Notes under the pieces: model-generated
What the model saw: the letters and a program-made list of their open reading frames with translations, nothing else
Database searches by the model: none
What the model was told of the DNA's origin: nothing
Shown: positions 7,054-8,239 of the stretch, piece after piece
How the letters are laid out: every line of letters starts with the position of its first letter
How positions within the stretch are numbered: position 1 is the stretch's first letter
From: an uncultured Spirochaetia bacterium
Lineage (GTDB): Bacteria > Spirochaetota > UBA4802 > JAGODF01
Direction: 5' to 3'
Length of the DNA: 8,239 nucleotides
Assembly (NCBI GenBank): GCA_937967705.1
Contig: CALCJG010000280.1
Coordinates: 1 to 8,239 of the forward strand
Program-made: the position numbers and the translations under genes

Positions 7054-8239
7054 CTCGCCCTCGTAAATAATCACCTTAATTCTCTTCTTCATCTGGAGCA
7101 TTTCTTTTTTCAGCAGTTCTTCCCTTTTAAGAGGCTGTATCTTCTCATTAATCAGCCGTTTGGTATAGGGATCACCGTATGGCCTGAGACGAATCACCTT
7201 TTTATGAAGCTTGACGATTTCCACACCCCGGGGGGTAGTAAAGGGGACACTGATATCCCCTTCCCTGTTCAGGGTAAACCCGAACTCCTTGTAGAGAGGA
7301 AGTTTGGCTCCCCTTTTGACGATACCGATATATCCGCCGTTCCTGGCATCCTCTGCAAGTGAATATTTTTGAGCATATTTGCTGAATCTGCCAGGCTCTT
7401 TTATCAATTCCTGCCGGATACGCACCGCGGTTTCATAATCCCCGAAACGGATATGGGAAAGCTCGACAGATACCGGCTCAGCAAATAATTCCTGATGACG
7501 ATCGTAAAAATCGCGGGTTTCCTTCTCTGAAACGACGTATTTCACCCTGGAACCTTTCCCCCCTGTGATACTCTCGAAGCCGATACGCTCTCGGTACTTT
7601 TCTACCAGCAGGTTTTGATCAGCCCTGAGTTCAACCTCCCTCAGGAGAGTTTTTTGCTTTTCCGAAAGCTGTGCTGAAATTTCCTCAAGGAACTGGTCCA
7701 CGACGAGCTGTTTCAAAGAATCCCTTCTCTCATCGACTGAGCCGTCCTTCAAACGGGAATAGATCTCCTCAGAAGCCCCCTCCAGGAGCGCTGCCATATC
7801 CATTGCCCTATCCGATGTGCTGATTCGCAACTCCTTCAGATAATCGCGGTTAATCTCATAACTTCTATTGATAGTCCTCTTTTTCGATTTGACGGGGATC
7901 TTGCCTCCAAAGGGGATGAAAGTACCCTTCTCTTCTCTAAAGGCCCTGGTCCAATCCACCTCAGGTATTTGGAGATTATGTTTTCCCTGGAGAACACCAA
8001 GCAGTTTATCCGTGCAATCTCCCTTGCCCTTCAGATAATCACAGATAAAACCCCGCTTAACAGCCTTCCTGTTGCTTTCCACAACCTTCTTGACCGGCGC
8101 CTCCCTGTCCAGGGCCATCTCCCCTGCTCGGCGGGCAAGGAGTATGTTTTGAATGATTCTATCCAGCACCTCCCGGCGGGTCTTGCTGTCGTTTTTCTTT
8201 GGGAACAGCTTCTCAGTCGTGTAGTGGAGAAAGCCCTTT
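7048..8239 (-). CDS. SurA-like parvulin (PpiC-type) peptidyl-prolyl isomerase, 5' end cut off by the window
   Basis: The frame stays open to the right edge of the window, giving 396 residues. The GTG at 8169 lies in mid-frame directly behind GGGAG, with no spacing for a ribosome site, so the real start is outside. A PPIC rotamase domain spans about 255-348 of the fragment: VELSHIRFGDYETA, RFSKYAQKYSLAEDARNGGYIG, a GDISVPF segment and GVEIVKLHKK match the parvulin pattern. The preceding ~250 residues are helical and charged, as in the chaperone part of SurA/PrsA-like proteins, but cannot be assigned in detail. A basic C-terminal tail of about 48 residues follows the rotamase domain. Such proteins usually fold exported or outer-membrane proteins in the periplasm; the signal peptide, if any, is not in view. 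The only two cysteines, Cys66 and Cys75, could form a disulfide. The gene converges on the small ORF with a 6-bp overlap. Confidence 0.85.
   Translation of the reverse strand, partial: KGFLHYTTEKLFPKKNDSKTRREVLDRIIQNILLARRAGEMALDREAPVKKVVESNRKAVKRGFICDYLKGKGDCTDKLLGVLQGKHNLQIPEVDWTRAFREEKGTFIPFGGKIPVKSKKRTINRSYEINRDYLKELRISTSDRAMDMAALLEGASEEIYSRLKDGSVDERRDSLKQLVVDQFLEEISAQLSEKQKTLLREVELRADQNLLVEKYRERIGFESITGGKGSRVKYVVSEKETRDFYDRHQELFAEPVSVELSHIRFGDYETAVRIRQELIKEPGRFSKYAQKYSLAEDARNGGYIGIVKRGAKLPLYKEFGFTLNREGDISVPFTTPRGVEIVKLHKKVIRLRPYGDPYTKRLINEKIQPLKREELLKKEMLQMKKRIKVIIYEGEL

Noticed and set aside
8167..8169. GTG as start of the parvulin gene
   Set aside because: The frame continues without a stop to the window edge, and the GGGAG directly touches the GTG, leaving no spacing for a ribosome site.

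Overview
The window reads as ordinary bacterial chromosome from a Gram-negative, signalling-rich anaerobe. The best guess is the Desulfobacterota/Deltaproteobacteria. This rests on the gene types (a Cache sensor kinase next to a receiver-kinase hybrid, GAF-HD-GYP, a B12-type radical SAM protein, an Elp3-like radical SAM protein without GNAT, and a SurA-like parvulin) and on a mid-range GC content judged by eye. No marker gene fixes the taxon. There is no tRNA, rRNA, CRISPR array, insertion sequence or phage gene.

Layout: (1) 1-1166, plus strand: the 3' part of a GAF-HD-GYP cyclic-di-GMP phosphodiesterase. (2) 1184-5670, minus strand, read from right to left: a membrane Cache-HAMP histidine kinase (5670-3748), a cytoplasmic receiver-histidine kinase hybrid (3641-2568) and a B12-binding-type radical SAM protein (2515-1184). 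Gaps of 106 and 52 bp separate them. This block converges on the HD-GYP gene with only 17 bp between the stop codons. (3) 5671-5857: a divergent intergenic region with a good sigma70-like promoter pointing right and a weaker one pointing left. (4) 5858-7053, plus strand: an Elp3-like radical SAM protein, then a 56-codon ORF joined to it by a TAATG stop/start overlap. (5) 7048-8239, minus strand: the 3' part of a parvulin-type peptidyl-prolyl isomerase, whose stop overlaps the end of the small ORF.

How the parts may work together: the membrane kinase has no receiver and the next gene starts with one, so a phosphorelay from His432 of the first protein to Asp55 of the second is the simplest reading. 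Neither protein has a DNA-binding or enzymatic output domain, so the end of the pathway is not visible here. The radical SAM gene downstream on the same strand and the facing c-di-GMP hydrolase are possible partners by position only.

No clear new multi-gene system is visible. The items most worth a second look are the coupled 56-codon ORF, two 19-nt hairpins sharing the same core ATCGATGAT, the near-identical 10-mers at the two divergent promoters (one of which would give an almost leaderless kinase mRNA), and the kinase/receiver-kinase/radical SAM gene order.
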